Shown here piece by piece: positions 44,750-53,340 of a stretch of 64,000 bases of DNA. How positions within the stretch are numbered: the first letter of the stretch is position 1; each line of letters begins with the position of its first letter. Under the pieces are notes generated by a model. The model saw nothing but the letters and a program-made list of their open reading frames with translations. It searched no databases and was not told the DNA's origin. This DNA comes from Synechococcales cyanobacterium bin31.maxbin.ball.101 (GTDB lineage Bacteria > Cyanobacteriota > Cyanobacteriia > Leptolyngbyales > Leptolyngbyaceae). The translations under genes were made by a program, and so were the position numbers. The stretch is taken from the NCBI GenBank assembly GCA_013298165.1, contig JAAFJU010000009.1:1-64000 (forward strand), written 5' to 3'.

Positions 44750-45661
44750 ATGAAATCTGCACCCTCTCCTATTCCTTATTTACTCGCGATCGCTGCACTG
44801 TTAGCCGGGGGCTGGTGGTGGTTTTCGGGCAAGTCTTTACTGCCTAATATGGCTGAAAACCCCAAACAATCTGTCTCGGATAAAGGCGTTGCGAAAAATC
44901 CGACCCCCAATGCCCCGCCTCAATTTCCAATGCCTCAAAGCGTTGCGGCTAATACCAGTATCCGAATTGACGGCTCTACGAGTATGGTGACAATTAATCA
45001 AAAGCTAAAAACTGGATTTGAAGCGAAGTTTTCTGGAACCCAAGTTGAGACTAAGTCTGGGGGATCGGATAAAGGATTGAGTGGCTTGCAGAATGGGCAA
45101 GTGGATGTTGCCGCTGTCTCGCGACCGTTGAATCCCCAGGAAATCTCTCAGGGGTTAAAAGCTATCTCGATCGCCACCGATCCCGTTGCGATCGTCGTGG
45201 GAATTAATAATCCCTTCAAGGAAAGCCTAACGGCAGAGCAAGCGATCGGCATCTTCAATGGCAGCATCACAAATTGGTCCCAAGTCGGCGGCGCAAACGG
45301 TAAAATTCGCATTATCAATCGTCCAGAAGTCAGCGGGACGCGACAAGTGTTTCAGGACTTAGTGCTGAAGGGCAAAGGGTTTGGGACAGGACCTAATTTT
45401 GTCACCCTTCAAGAAGATGCCACAACGCCATTACTGCGGGCCTTAGAATCCGACGGAATTGGCTATGCCACCTACACCCAAGTCTTTGAACAAAAAACGG
45501 TCCGAGTCCTATCCATCAATTCCCTATCTCCCTTACAAAACGGTTATCCCTACGGACGATCGCTCCTCTACGTCTACAAAGATCCCCCATCAACCGCCGT
45601 CAAAGCCTTCCTAGGCTATGGCTTATCGCCAGACGGCCAAAAGGCCCTGCGATCGGATTAG
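44750..45661 (+). CDS. PstS-like phosphate-type binding protein, membrane anchored
   Basis: A 303-residue protein with an N-terminal hydrophobic anchor (IPYLLAIAALLAGGWWWFSG) and a Pro/Asn-rich linker. The PBP-like domain follows (SIRIDGSTSM, VETKSGGSDKG, VDVAAVSRPL, RPEVSGTRQVFQDLVL). Those Ser/Gly/Thr/Arg motifs match the oxyanion-binding loops of PstS proteins. There are no pstC, pstA or pstB genes nearby, so it may be a sensor or scavenging protein. The gene is 33 bases downstream of the RCK gene. Confidence 0.83.
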   Translation: MKSAPSPIPYLLAIAALLAGGWWWFSGKSLLPNMAENPKQSVSDKGVAKNPTPNAPPQFPMPQSVAANTSIRIDGSTSMVTINQKLKTGFEAKFSGTQVETKSGGSDKGLSGLQNGQVDVAAVSRPLNPQEISQGLKAISIATDPVAIVVGINNPFKESLTAEQAIGIFNGSITNWSQVGGANGKIRIINRPEVSGTRQVFQDLVLKGKGFGTGPNFVTLQEDATTPLLRALESDGIGYATYTQVFEQKTVRVLSINSLSPLQNGYPYGRSLLYVYKDPPSTAVKAFLGYGLSPDGQKALRSD

Positions 45662-45669
45662 TTCGATAA

Positions 45670-45710
45670 TTGAGGGCTGAGCTGAGCTTGAGGGCTGAGC
45701 GGAGTCGAAG
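45670..45710. repeat. Short dispersed repeat (TGAGCGGAGTCGA family)
   Basis: TTGAGGGCTGAG occurs twice in a row here and continues into GCGGAGTCGAAG. The same motif is found in both orientations at 63012-63137. It occupies the spacer between the PstS-like gene and the following operon. Confidence 0.6.
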
Positions 45711-45742
45711 CCCGGTGCTATAACTCATTGAGCGTTTTATTT

Positions 45743-46366
45743 ATGACCGATCGATTAACCGAATCCCAACTCAGTCAAGTCATTGCCGAAGTCCAGCGCC
45801 TTTCCGATCGGCGAGATCAAGAGCTAGACGAGGCTCAAATGCAAAAAATCCTCACGGAACTCAGCCTTCCTCCCGAGTTATTGGATGAAGCGGTGATCCA
45901 AGTGCGGCGGCGGAAAGCTCTAGAAAACCAAGAGCGGCGAAACCGATTGATCACGGCTGGTGTCGGTGCGCTCATCGTCTCCATCATTGGCGGCGTCTTG
46001 TTTTTCCAGCACCAATGGCAACAAAAACTCGATCGCGTCACCGCTCAGCAATCCCGCATTACCCTTCCCCGTGATGACGGCAGCGATCGTCAAACCATTA
46101 CCCGTCAAAACACCTCGGAAATCAACTATCGAGTTGTGTTGAAAGATGTTCCCATGGGTGAAAAGCTTTCTCTGTCCTGCGATTGGGTTAACCCCAGTAA
46201 CCAAACCGTCAAACAAAATCGCTACGAAACCCAGCCCATTACCACCCCCGAATGGCAAACGGTTTGTCGTCATCAGATCAATCCCAATAGTCCTACAGGA
46301 ACTTGGAAAGTGAAGATGTTGCTGGGCGATCGGACGATTTCCGATCGAAGCTTTGAGGTCAAATAA
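45743..46366 (+). CDS. Single-span membrane protein of unknown function
   Basis: A 207-residue protein from the ATG at 45743 (a TTG at 45728 is an alternative). The N-terminal helical cytosolic region (LTESQLSQVIAEVQRLSDRR, then LTELSLPPELLDEAVIQVRR) is followed by one membrane span (LITAGVGALIVSIIGGVLFF, about 69-88) and a periplasmic beta-rich domain ending GTWKVKMLLGDRTISDRSF. It is the first gene of a closely packed operon, with the next ATG 2 bases after its stop. No family assignment is secure. Confidence 0.72.
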   Translation: MTDRLTESQLSQVIAEVQRLSDRRDQELDEAQMQKILTELSLPPELLDEAVIQVRRRKALENQERRNRLITAGVGALIVSIIGGVLFFQHQWQQKLDRVTAQQSRITLPRDDGSDRQTITRQNTSEINYRVVLKDVPMGEKLSLSCDWVNPSNQTVKQNRYETQPITTPEWQTVCRHQINPNSPTGTWKVKMLLGDRTISDRSFEVK

Positions 46367-46368
46367 CA

Positions 46369-48066
46369 ATGGAGAGAATCGGACAGATTTATCCACTGGA
46401 TCAGGCACCCCATTTTATCGGTTATTGGGGTGTTGATAAGGAGGTAGAAGCCTGGATTCGATCCATCCCGACGGCATCAGCAGTTCCGGTGAAACACATT
46501 GCGATCGCAGCGGCTTATGGCATTACCAATCGCGATCGGGCGGATGCATGGGTGGAGATAACGGGAGATTGCTTAATCCTGGGGCGGGAAGCCTTTGGGC
46601 GGGTTCCACTGTATTGGATGCGACAAGATAAAACCATTTGGTTTGCGTCGCAGTTACAGTTGCTGTTGCCATTGCAAAGAAATACCGTCAGTATTCCTGC
46701 GGTCTATGGCTATAGTTGTTTTTCCTATGTGCCGAATCCGTTGACTCCTGTGGAGGGAATTTTTACGATTCCAGCGGGAACGGAGCAGGTTTGGCAAGGG
46801 CAGGATGAAAGTTTACAACCGCGATCGGTGCGACTGAATCAATGGCAAGAAGCAGATGAGTTAATCACAGATGAAACGCTAGCCGTGTCGGAATTGAAAC
46901 GGTTATTGAAGAAGTCGATCGATATCAAAACTACCGATTTGTCGTCATCTGAACCGATCGGCGTTTTGCTTTCCGGGGGATTGGATTCTTCAGTGGTGGC
47001 GGCGTTGCTGGTGCAGGCGGGGCTGAAGGTGCGAGGCTATACGCTGGATTTTGGCGATGCGGTGAATTCAGAAGTCCCCTACGCAGAACAGGTCGCCCAC
47101 CATCTCAATATTCCCCTCGTCAAAGTCGATGCCAGCGCAAAACGAGTTAAACAAGCCTTAATCTCGACCGTGAAGGCATTGGATTTACCCTTTGGGGATG
47201 GAGTGACGGTACCGCTATATTTGCTTTGTCAGGCGGCCAGTCAGGACGTGCAGGTGATCTTTAATGGGGAGGGCGGGGACCAATTGTTTGCGGGATGGAC
47301 GAATAAGCCGTTGATTGCGTCGGGGGTGTACCGATCGCTCCAGCCCGAGTCAAATTCACCCCTGGACGAGTTCACCGAAGCCTATCTCCGCACCTTTCAC
47401 CGTCTCTGGGGGTATGAATCGCAGGTGTATTTGCCAGCAATCTATGACCAAATCCGATCGCTTCAACCCGCTGACTGGCTTCAGGACGCGCTCGATCCTA
47501 CCCACACCACCGATCTTCTTCAACGTCTACGACGGGCAACCTTAATGCTAAAAGGCGCACAAAACATTCATCCTCGGGCGACGGCGATCGGCTGGGCACA
47601 TGGGTTACAGGTGCGATCGCCGTTTTGCGATCGGGACCTCGCCGACTGGACTTTTCGGCTCTCGGGAGCGCTGACGCTACAAGGCTCCTGCGAAAAATAC
47701 ATTCTTAAACGAGCGGTGGAAGACTGGCTTCCTGAGGAGATTGTTTGGCGAGAAAAACGGGGAATGGGCGTTCCCTTAACCTTGCGATGTTTTAATAATT
47801 GGTGGTCGTCTTTGGGCGATTGGCTTAATCCCGCGAAACTCCGGGCTGAGGGCCTTTTAAAGCCGGATATCGCCGAGCAAATTGTGGCTGGGCGATTGGG
47901 GGCGCACATTCAAGGTCGTCGCATTGGGGAAACCCTGTGGTTGCTGATGATGTGGGAGCTATGGCGATCGGAAGTCCTCGGATCAGAGGCCGTCAAACCT
48001 AGTTGGGATCATCCGTTTTGGATGCCCAAAGCCATTTGGAGTTACCGTCGGAGGTGGCAAGAATGA
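46369..48066 (+). CDS. Asparagine-synthetase-like enzyme without glutaminase Cys
   Basis: A 565-residue protein with a degenerate glutaminase-like N-terminal domain (LILGREAFGRVPLYWMRQD) and an asparagine-synthase domain with the ATP-pyrophosphatase loop VLLSGGLDSSVVAALL near residue 200, FNGEGGDQLFAGW and LQVRSPFCDRDLADWTF. The nucleophile Cys normally at position 2 is missing (protein begins MERIGQIYP), so it cannot hydrolyse glutamine in the standard way. Enzymes like this use ammonia or catalyse other adenylation-amidation reactions (beta-lactam synthetase, lasso-peptide cyclase). Its stop overlaps the next gene start (ATGA), so it is coupled to the decarboxylase-like protein. The substrate is unknown. 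Confidence 0.85.
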   Translation: MERIGQIYPLDQAPHFIGYWGVDKEVEAWIRSIPTASAVPVKHIAIAAAYGITNRDRADAWVEITGDCLILGREAFGRVPLYWMRQDKTIWFASQLQLLLPLQRNTVSIPAVYGYSCFSYVPNPLTPVEGIFTIPAGTEQVWQGQDESLQPRSVRLNQWQEADELITDETLAVSELKRLLKKSIDIKTTDLSSSEPIGVLLSGGLDSSVVAALLVQAGLKVRGYTLDFGDAVNSEVPYAEQVAHHLNIPLVKVDASAKRVKQALISTVKALDLPFGDGVTVPLYLLCQAASQDVQVIFNGEGGDQLFAGWTNKPLIASGVYRSLQPESNSPLDEFTEAYLRTFHRLWGYESQVYLPAIYDQIRSLQPADWLQDALDPTHTTDLLQRLRRATLMLKGAQNIHPRATAIGWAHGLQVRSPFCDRDLADWTFRLSGALTLQGSCEKYILKRAVEDWLPEEIVWREKRGMGVPLTLRCFNNWWSSLGDWLNPAKLRAEGLLKPDIAEQIVAGRLGAHIQGRRIGETLWLLMMWELWRSEVLGSEAVKPSWDHPFWMPKAIWSYRRRWQE

Positions 48067-49280
48067 ATGTAGATCTTGCAACAGCATTGTTAGAAAAATA
48101 CGGGTCGCCATTATATGTCTATGATGGCGATCGATTGCGCGATACGATTCGCCACATTACCCAATCCGTTCCCTATCCCCATACCCAATTTCGATTTGCC
48201 AGCGTTACTAATGGCAATGTTGCTCTGTTGCAAATCTTTCGATCGATCGGTTGGGGACTGCACGCGAACACGCCAGGAGACATCTATCTCGGACTCCAAG
48301 CCGGATTCTCTCCAGACCAAATCGTCTATAGCGGCAGCAATCTCGATCGGTCTGAAATGGAGCAGGTTTTAAATTGGGGAATCACCACGCTGAATCTCGA
48401 TAGTTTGGCGCAATTGGAATTGTTGTGTGATGTGTACCAAACCGTTGGCCGAACCGCCCCCCAGCCCCCAATTCTGGGGGAGCCGGACAATTTGCACCTC
48501 GGCTTCCGGCTCAATCTTCCCGAACTCACGGGCGACAGTCGCATTGGGGTGCGTCCTGAGGAGTTTCCTGCAGCCGTGACGATCGCTGCTGCCGCCGGAC
48601 TCAAAATCACCGGACTCCACTTCTATCGCGGCACCGGAACCAATGCAACGCAAGCCTTCACCCAAGTCATCGATAAAGTTTTAGAAACCGCTAGCCTGTT
48701 ACCGGATTGGCAATACTTGGACTTCGGTGGCGGGTTTGGCTATCCCTATAAGCATGGCGGCGTGGCGTTTGATTGGGAATGGTTCGGGCGAGAATTGACC
48801 GATCGCTTTGAAAAACAAACTAAAAAAATTAATCTGGTCATCGAACCGGGACGAGCGGCGATCGCAGGTTGTGCAACACTCCTCGCGAAAGTGATTTCCG
48901 TCAAATGGCAAGACGAAATTCAGGTTGTCGGTGTCGATACCACGGTGGCAAACCTTTCGGTACCTTCGGTCCACGGCGGCTACCGAGAAATCGAAGTTTT
49001 AACGACTCAAGATTCAATCACTCATCCTACTAATGTATGCGGGAACACAACCTATTCCCGTGATTATCTCGGCAAAAATTGTCAGTTGCCTGCGCTCAAA
49101 ATAGGCGATATTATTGCAATTCTGGATGTGGGAGCTTACGGGTATGCCATGTCGTCACATTTCCTTCATCGTCCGCGTCCACCGGAGGTTTTGCTTGAAA
49201 ATGGAACCGATCGGCTGATTCGTCACCGAGAAGATTACAGCGTTTTGCTCAATCATCAGATCTTTGCTCCCTCAATCTAG
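48063..49280 (+). CDS. Diaminopimelate-decarboxylase-like fold III protein, probable pseudoenzyme
   Basis: A 405-residue protein from the ATG overlapping the preceding stop. The overall fold III pattern is clear: LLEKYGSPLYVYDGDRLR, YLDFGGGFGYPY (219-228), LVIEPGRAAIAG (258-269) and IAILDVGAYGYAMSSHF. However, the segment equivalent to YAVKAN, which carries the PLP-binding Lys, reads FASVTN (45-50), with V48 in place of Lys. The active-site GPTCESGD motif reads GNTTYSRD (327-334), with Thr in place of Cys. PLP phosphate-binding motifs are kept. A dispersed repeat encodes residues 129-142. It may bind a ligand without classical decarboxylation. It is part of the 45743-53339 operon. Confidence 0.8.
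   Translation: MNVDLATALLEKYGSPLYVYDGDRLRDTIRHITQSVPYPHTQFRFASVTNGNVALLQIFRSIGWGLHANTPGDIYLGLQAGFSPDQIVYSGSNLDRSEMEQVLNWGITTLNLDSLAQLELLCDVYQTVGRTAPQPPILGEPDNLHLGFRLNLPELTGDSRIGVRPEEFPAAVTIAAAAGLKITGLHFYRGTGTNATQAFTQVIDKVLETASLLPDWQYLDFGGGFGYPYKHGGVAFDWEWFGRELTDRFEKQTKKINLVIEPGRAAIAGCATLLAKVISVKWQDEIQVVGVDTTVANLSVPSVHGGYREIEVLTTQDSITHPTNVCGNTTYSRDYLGKNCQLPALKIGDIIAILDVGAYGYAMSSHFLHRPRPPEVLLENGTDRLIRHREDYSVLLNHQIFAPSI
48451..48487 (+). repeat. Intragenic copy of the GC-rich palindromic repeat (copy 4)
   Basis: CGAACCGCCCCCCAGCCCCC followed by AATTCTGGGGGAGCCGG matches one arm of copies 1-3. It lies in frame inside the decarboxylase-like gene and encodes RTAPQPPILGEP. The frame is kept on both sides. 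Confidence 0.85.
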
Positions 49281-49289
49281 AAACCCGCT

Positions 49290-50612
49290 ATGAAGTGCAT
49301 CAAATGTTATACCGATAATATCTTGACCGATCGCACGGCTAATAATGGTCGCTGTAAAAGCTGTAATCATCCCTTTGCCTTTGAACCCACTGCGATGACC
49401 AAGGTGAAGATCACCGATCCAAAATTTCAAAAAGCGATCGATGATTTATCAGCCAATAACACCCTCTTTTTTACCCAAACCCAGCTTGCTTACTTTCTCG
49501 ATCGGCGATTAAAACAATCAATGGATAGCTTATATGGTTGTCTGGCTGCTTATCTGATACTCAGTATTTTCCTCTCCATTCCTGCAGTAATATTCGTAAA
49601 TCAAGTGTTTACCATTCTTTCTATGAGTATCGGTACTCGAACTCAGGATGGATTTCCACAAGCTGTTGGGGCGCTTCTTATTCAGACGTTAGGCGTGACT
49701 GCAGCCTATTTCTCTGCAATATCCAATAAATCAAGTAACCGATCTCGCTTAGTCAGCGCTAAAGCACTCCGAATCATCGGTCTATTTTTAATTTTTTTAG
49801 GGGGTGCGATAGTGATTCACCTTTTCCCCTCATTTTTTCTGTTTGCATGGACCGTATTACTGGGAGTGATAAGCATTTATCTCGGAAATTTTCAACTGAG
49901 CCAACCGTCGATCAGTCAAAAATTCTTATTCTTAGTTTCTGATTTGAATGGCTGGCTAGACTCATGGAAAAAAGCGAATGGGACAATCCCAAAACTCCTC
50001 TCATCGCCTCGTTTAGCCGCTGCTAGTGCCAGTATTAATCCTGATGTAAGTGCTTATAGCTTCGATCGTCTCGTCGTCTGCGATCGCGCTGAAATCGCCC
50101 AACTCCTCATTGCCAACAACTTCCACTTTGAGAATAACTGCGCCGTTTTAAGTGTCACTGGATACCCTGAAAGTATTTTTGATACCACCATGCAAATGCT
50201 TTATCGAAATCCCAATCTCAAAGTTTTTGTGGTGCATGATTGTAGTCCTAAGGGAATGGGGTTAGTGCAGAAGCTGCAATCTAGCGATCGATGGTTTAAA
50301 AATCGAAATGTCCTAATCATTGATATCGGTTTAACCCCTCGCCAAGTCGCATCTGCAAGAGGAATCTTTATCCAAACCTCCGAGGCATCTGCAAAAGAAG
50401 CCAAACAAGCGAATCGATCGCAATGGCAAGGACTCGCCCCCGACGAAATCAAATGGTTACAAGCTGGAAATTATGTCGAACTTGAATCATTTACTCCTCA
50501 ACGCCTGATTCAAGTGATCAATCAGAGCATTGCTGGAAATCGAGATCTATCTGACAGCGGTGGCTATGCAGGAGATGGCGGTTTTATTTCGAGTTCCGAT
50601 AGCTTTGGTTAA
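49290..50612 (+). CDS. Zinc-ribbon, four-span membrane protein with Toprim-like C-terminus (paralogue 1)
   Basis: A 440-residue protein of no family I can name. The N-terminal zinc ribbon uses C3, C6, C22 and C25 (MKCIKCYTDN, GRCKSCNHPF). A conserved soluble stretch follows (KITDPKFQKAIDDLSANNTL, FFTQTQLAYFLD), then about four membrane spans (75-205). The C-terminal region from about 250 is soluble (YSFDRLVVCDRAEIAQLLIA, CAVLSVTGYPES, VFVVHDCSPKGMGLVQKLQ) and ends in a Gly/Ser-rich tail finishing SSSDSFG. The alternation of strands with VHDCSPKG recalls Toprim domains, with the D-x-D pattern incomplete; this is inference. Nine bases separate it from the decarboxylase-like gene. Confidence 0.85.
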   Translation: MKCIKCYTDNILTDRTANNGRCKSCNHPFAFEPTAMTKVKITDPKFQKAIDDLSANNTLFFTQTQLAYFLDRRLKQSMDSLYGCLAAYLILSIFLSIPAVIFVNQVFTILSMSIGTRTQDGFPQAVGALLIQTLGVTAAYFSAISNKSSNRSRLVSAKALRIIGLFLIFLGGAIVIHLFPSFFLFAWTVLLGVISIYLGNFQLSQPSISQKFLFLVSDLNGWLDSWKKANGTIPKLLSSPRLAAASASINPDVSAYSFDRLVVCDRAEIAQLLIANNFHFENNCAVLSVTGYPESIFDTTMQMLYRNPNLKVFVVHDCSPKGMGLVQKLQSSDRWFKNRNVLIIDIGLTPRQVASARGIFIQTSEASAKEAKQANRSQWQGLAPDEIKWLQAGNYVELESFTPQRLIQVINQSIAGNRDLSDSGGYAGDGGFISSSDSFG

Positions 50613-50651
50613 TTTCAGATCCTGACACGCTAAACTCTCTGAGAATTCATC

Positions 50652-51971
50652 ATGAAATGCATCAAATGTGGCACCGACAATATTTTGACCGATCGCACCA
50701 CTAACAGTGGTCGTTGTAAAACCTGTAATCATCCCTTCGTCTTTGAACCTACGACAATGGCCGGGGTAAAAGTTACTGATCCAAGATTTAAAAAAGCGAT
50801 CGATGATATCTCTGCAAACAATACTCTCTTTTTCACACAAACTCAGCTTGCTTACTTTTTAGATAGTCGATTACGACGATCGAATAGTTCGACGCAGATG
50901 GGCTGTCTTTATATCTTTATGAATGTTTGGTTTACAGGGTTTTTTGGTGGAATGTCTTACAGTTTTTTAGGTAACTCGATCGCGCTAATGGGAATTCCAA
51001 CGCCACCTGGATTCTACGCACTGGCTGCAAACTTAGTCTTTCAATTTTTAACGCTTTCAAGTCTCTATTCTCAGTCTAAATCTAAAAAAGTAGATAGTCG
51101 ATCGCGTCGCTGGAGTCTTAAATATCTGCAGTTAATTGGAAAACTAGTTTTAGGCATTGGCAGTGTTTTAACAGTATTCTTTATTCCATCATTTTTACTA
51201 TTTTCTATGGTTGTGGTGATGGGTGTTGGCGCAATTTACCTGGGTAATCGACAGCAAGCGCTTCCACCTGTGAATCAGGATTTTCTATTTTCAAAGCTAG
51301 ATTTCCAAGGTTGGATTTTACGCTGGAAAGCAACCAATCAATCCATTCCAAAACTACTCGAACCCCCCATCGAACAGTTGCCCATGGCTGCTGTTAGCTC
51401 GGATGTGTCGGCCTATAGCTTCGATCGGCTGGTTGTCTGCGATCGCGCTGACATTGCCCAACTTCTGATTGCCAATAACTTCCACTTTGAAAATAATTGC
51501 GCTGTTTTAAGCATCACTGGATATCCTAAGAATATCTTTGATACCACCATGGAAATGCTACATCGCAACCCTAATCTCAAAGTTTTTGTGGTGCATGATT
51601 GTAGTCCTAAGGGTATGGGATTAGTGCAGCGGTTGCAGTCTAGCGATCGATGGTTTAAAGGTCGAAATGCATTGATTGTTGATATTGGTCTGACACCCCG
51701 TCAAGTCCTTGCTGCGAAAAACATTTTTATTCAGACTTCAGAGGCTTCGGCTAGAGAGGCTCAACAGGTGGATCGATCGCAATGGCAAGGACTCGCGACC
51801 GAAGAAATCAAATGGTTAGAAGCTGGAAATTATGTCGAACTTGAATCATTCACTCCTCAACGACTGATTCAAGTGATCAATCAGAGCATTGCTGGAAATC
51901 GAGATCTATCTGACAGCGGTGGCTATGCAGGAGATGGCAGTTTTATTTCGAGTTCCGATAGCTTTGGTTAA
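50652..51971 (+). CDS. Zinc-ribbon, four-span membrane protein with Toprim-like C-terminus (paralogue 2)
   Basis: A 439-residue tandem paralogue with the same plan: CxxC pairs at the N-terminus (MKCIKCGTDN, GRCKTCNHPF), diverged membrane spans at about 75-205 (WFTGFFGGMSYSF, LQLIGKLVLGIGSVLTVFFI), and a C-terminal domain nearly identical to paralogue 1 (RLVVCDRADIAQLLIANNFH). The tail again ends SSSDSFG. The spacer before it (50613-50651) shares the motif ATTTCAGATCCTGACAC with the spacer after it. The membrane region is the only strongly different part, suggesting different membrane contacts or partners with the same cytosolic machinery. Confidence 0.85.
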   Translation: MKCIKCGTDNILTDRTTNSGRCKTCNHPFVFEPTTMAGVKVTDPRFKKAIDDISANNTLFFTQTQLAYFLDSRLRRSNSSTQMGCLYIFMNVWFTGFFGGMSYSFLGNSIALMGIPTPPGFYALAANLVFQFLTLSSLYSQSKSKKVDSRSRRWSLKYLQLIGKLVLGIGSVLTVFFIPSFLLFSMVVVMGVGAIYLGNRQQALPPVNQDFLFSKLDFQGWILRWKATNQSIPKLLEPPIEQLPMAAVSSDVSAYSFDRLVVCDRADIAQLLIANNFHFENNCAVLSITGYPKNIFDTTMEMLHRNPNLKVFVVHDCSPKGMGLVQRLQSSDRWFKGRNALIVDIGLTPRQVLAAKNIFIQTSEASAREAQQVDRSQWQGLATEEIKWLEAGNYVELESFTPQRLIQVINQSIAGNRDLSDSGGYAGDGSFISSSDSFG

Positions 51972-52010
51972 TTTCAGATCCTGACACACTAAATCCTCTG
52001 GGAATCCATT

Positions 52011-53339
52011 ATGAAATGTATTAAATGTGGCACTGATAATATTTTGACCGATCGCACTACTAACAGCGGTCGATGTAAAAGCTGTAATCACCCCTTCGCC
52101 TTTGAACCCACTACGATGACTGGGGTAAAGATCACTGATCCACAATTTAAAAAGGCGATCGACGAAGTCTCTTCAAACAATACTTTATTTTTCACCCCAA
52201 CTCAATTGGCATACTTTCTAGACAGTCGGGTCAGGCGAGCTTCTGTTAAGTCCATACTCAGCTCTGCTCCTATACTGTGTCTGTTTTTCAATATATTTGG
52301 AACTATTTTTGGAGTAGGCATAACAGCAGTTGTTCTTCGAGTGATTTCTATAATAACAGGCAAAATAATTCCTGATGAGTGGTCATTGATTATTGCAAAT
52401 TTATTTATTCAGGGATGGACAATATTTTGGTTATTTGAAAATATAACTTCTAGTAAATTTGATAACCGAGGACGACGAAAACTGGCCCAATACCTCAAGA
52501 TACTGGGATATATAATACTATTCGTCGGAACATTGGTATCTATCGCTATTGTCCAGTCATTTTTCCTCTTCTTCGTCGTAGTGTGTATGGGAATAGGAGC
52601 CATTTATTTGAGTGCTCTTCGATCGTCTCAACCAACCAGTAGCCAAGAATTTCTATTTAAAAATAGTGAGTTTCAAGATTGGCTAAAGCGTTGGCAAGTG
52701 GTCAATCAGGAAATGCCAAAGCTTCTTCCATCTCCGCGTCAGCAGTTGTCGGGTACGATGGTTAATCCCGATGTGACCGCCTATAGCTTCGATCGGCTCG
52801 TCGTCTGCGATCGAGCCGAAATCGCCCAACTTCTGATTAGTAATAATTTCCACTTTGAAAACAACTGTGCAGTTTTAAGCATCACTGGATACCCTGAAAG
52901 TATCTTTGACACCACGATGCAAATGCTTCATCGAAATCCCAATCTCAAAGTTTTTGTGCTGCATGATTGTAGTCCGAAGGGGATGGGATTAGTGCAGAGA
53001 TTGCAGTCTAGCGATCGATGGTTTAAAAATCGAAATGTTTTAATCATTGATATCGGCCTAACGCCTCGGCAAGTTCTTTCTGCAAAAGGAATCTTTATCC
53101 AAACATCAGAAGCTTCTGCAAAAGAAGCTTCGCAAACCAATCGATCGCAATGGCAAGGACTCGCCCCTAATGAAATCAAATGGTTAGAAGCTGGAAATTA
53201 TGTCGAACTCGAATCCTTTACCCCACAACGACTGATTCAAATTATCAATCGTGGTATTGCCGGAAGTCGGGATCTATCCTACGACGATGGCTATTCGGGA
53301 AGTGATGGTTTTATTTCGAGTTCCGATAGCTTTGGTTAA
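52011..53339 (+). CDS. Zinc-ribbon, four-span membrane protein with Toprim-like C-terminus (paralogue 3)
   Basis: A 442-residue third tandem copy. Zinc ribbon (MKCIKCGTDN, GRCKSCNHPF) and C-terminal domain (RLVVCDRAEIAQLLISNNFH, VFVLHDCSPKGMGLVQRLQ) are conserved; the membrane region (FNIFGTIFGVGITAVVLRV, LKILGYIILFVGTLVSIAIV) is again distinct. The tail differs slightly in its Gly-rich part but keeps FISSSDSFG. Its stop lies one base from the end of the convergent asparagine-synthetase-like gene, so it closes the operon. Confidence 0.85.
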   Translation: MKCIKCGTDNILTDRTTNSGRCKSCNHPFAFEPTTMTGVKITDPQFKKAIDEVSSNNTLFFTPTQLAYFLDSRVRRASVKSILSSAPILCLFFNIFGTIFGVGITAVVLRVISIITGKIIPDEWSLIIANLFIQGWTIFWLFENITSSKFDNRGRRKLAQYLKILGYIILFVGTLVSIAIVQSFFLFFVVVCMGIGAIYLSALRSSQPTSSQEFLFKNSEFQDWLKRWQVVNQEMPKLLPSPRQQLSGTMVNPDVTAYSFDRLVVCDRAEIAQLLISNNFHFENNCAVLSITGYPESIFDTTMQMLHRNPNLKVFVLHDCSPKGMGLVQRLQSSDRWFKNRNVLIIDIGLTPRQVLSAKGIFIQTSEASAKEASQTNRSQWQGLAPNEIKWLEAGNYVELESFTPQRLIQIINRGIAGSRDLSYDDGYSGSDGFISSSDSFG

Positions 53340-53340
53340 C

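Noticed and set aside
49290-53339. Tandem array read as a CRISPR-like or satellite repeat
   Set aside because: The repeat unit is about 1.36 kb and consists of full-length genes; there are no short spaced repeats.
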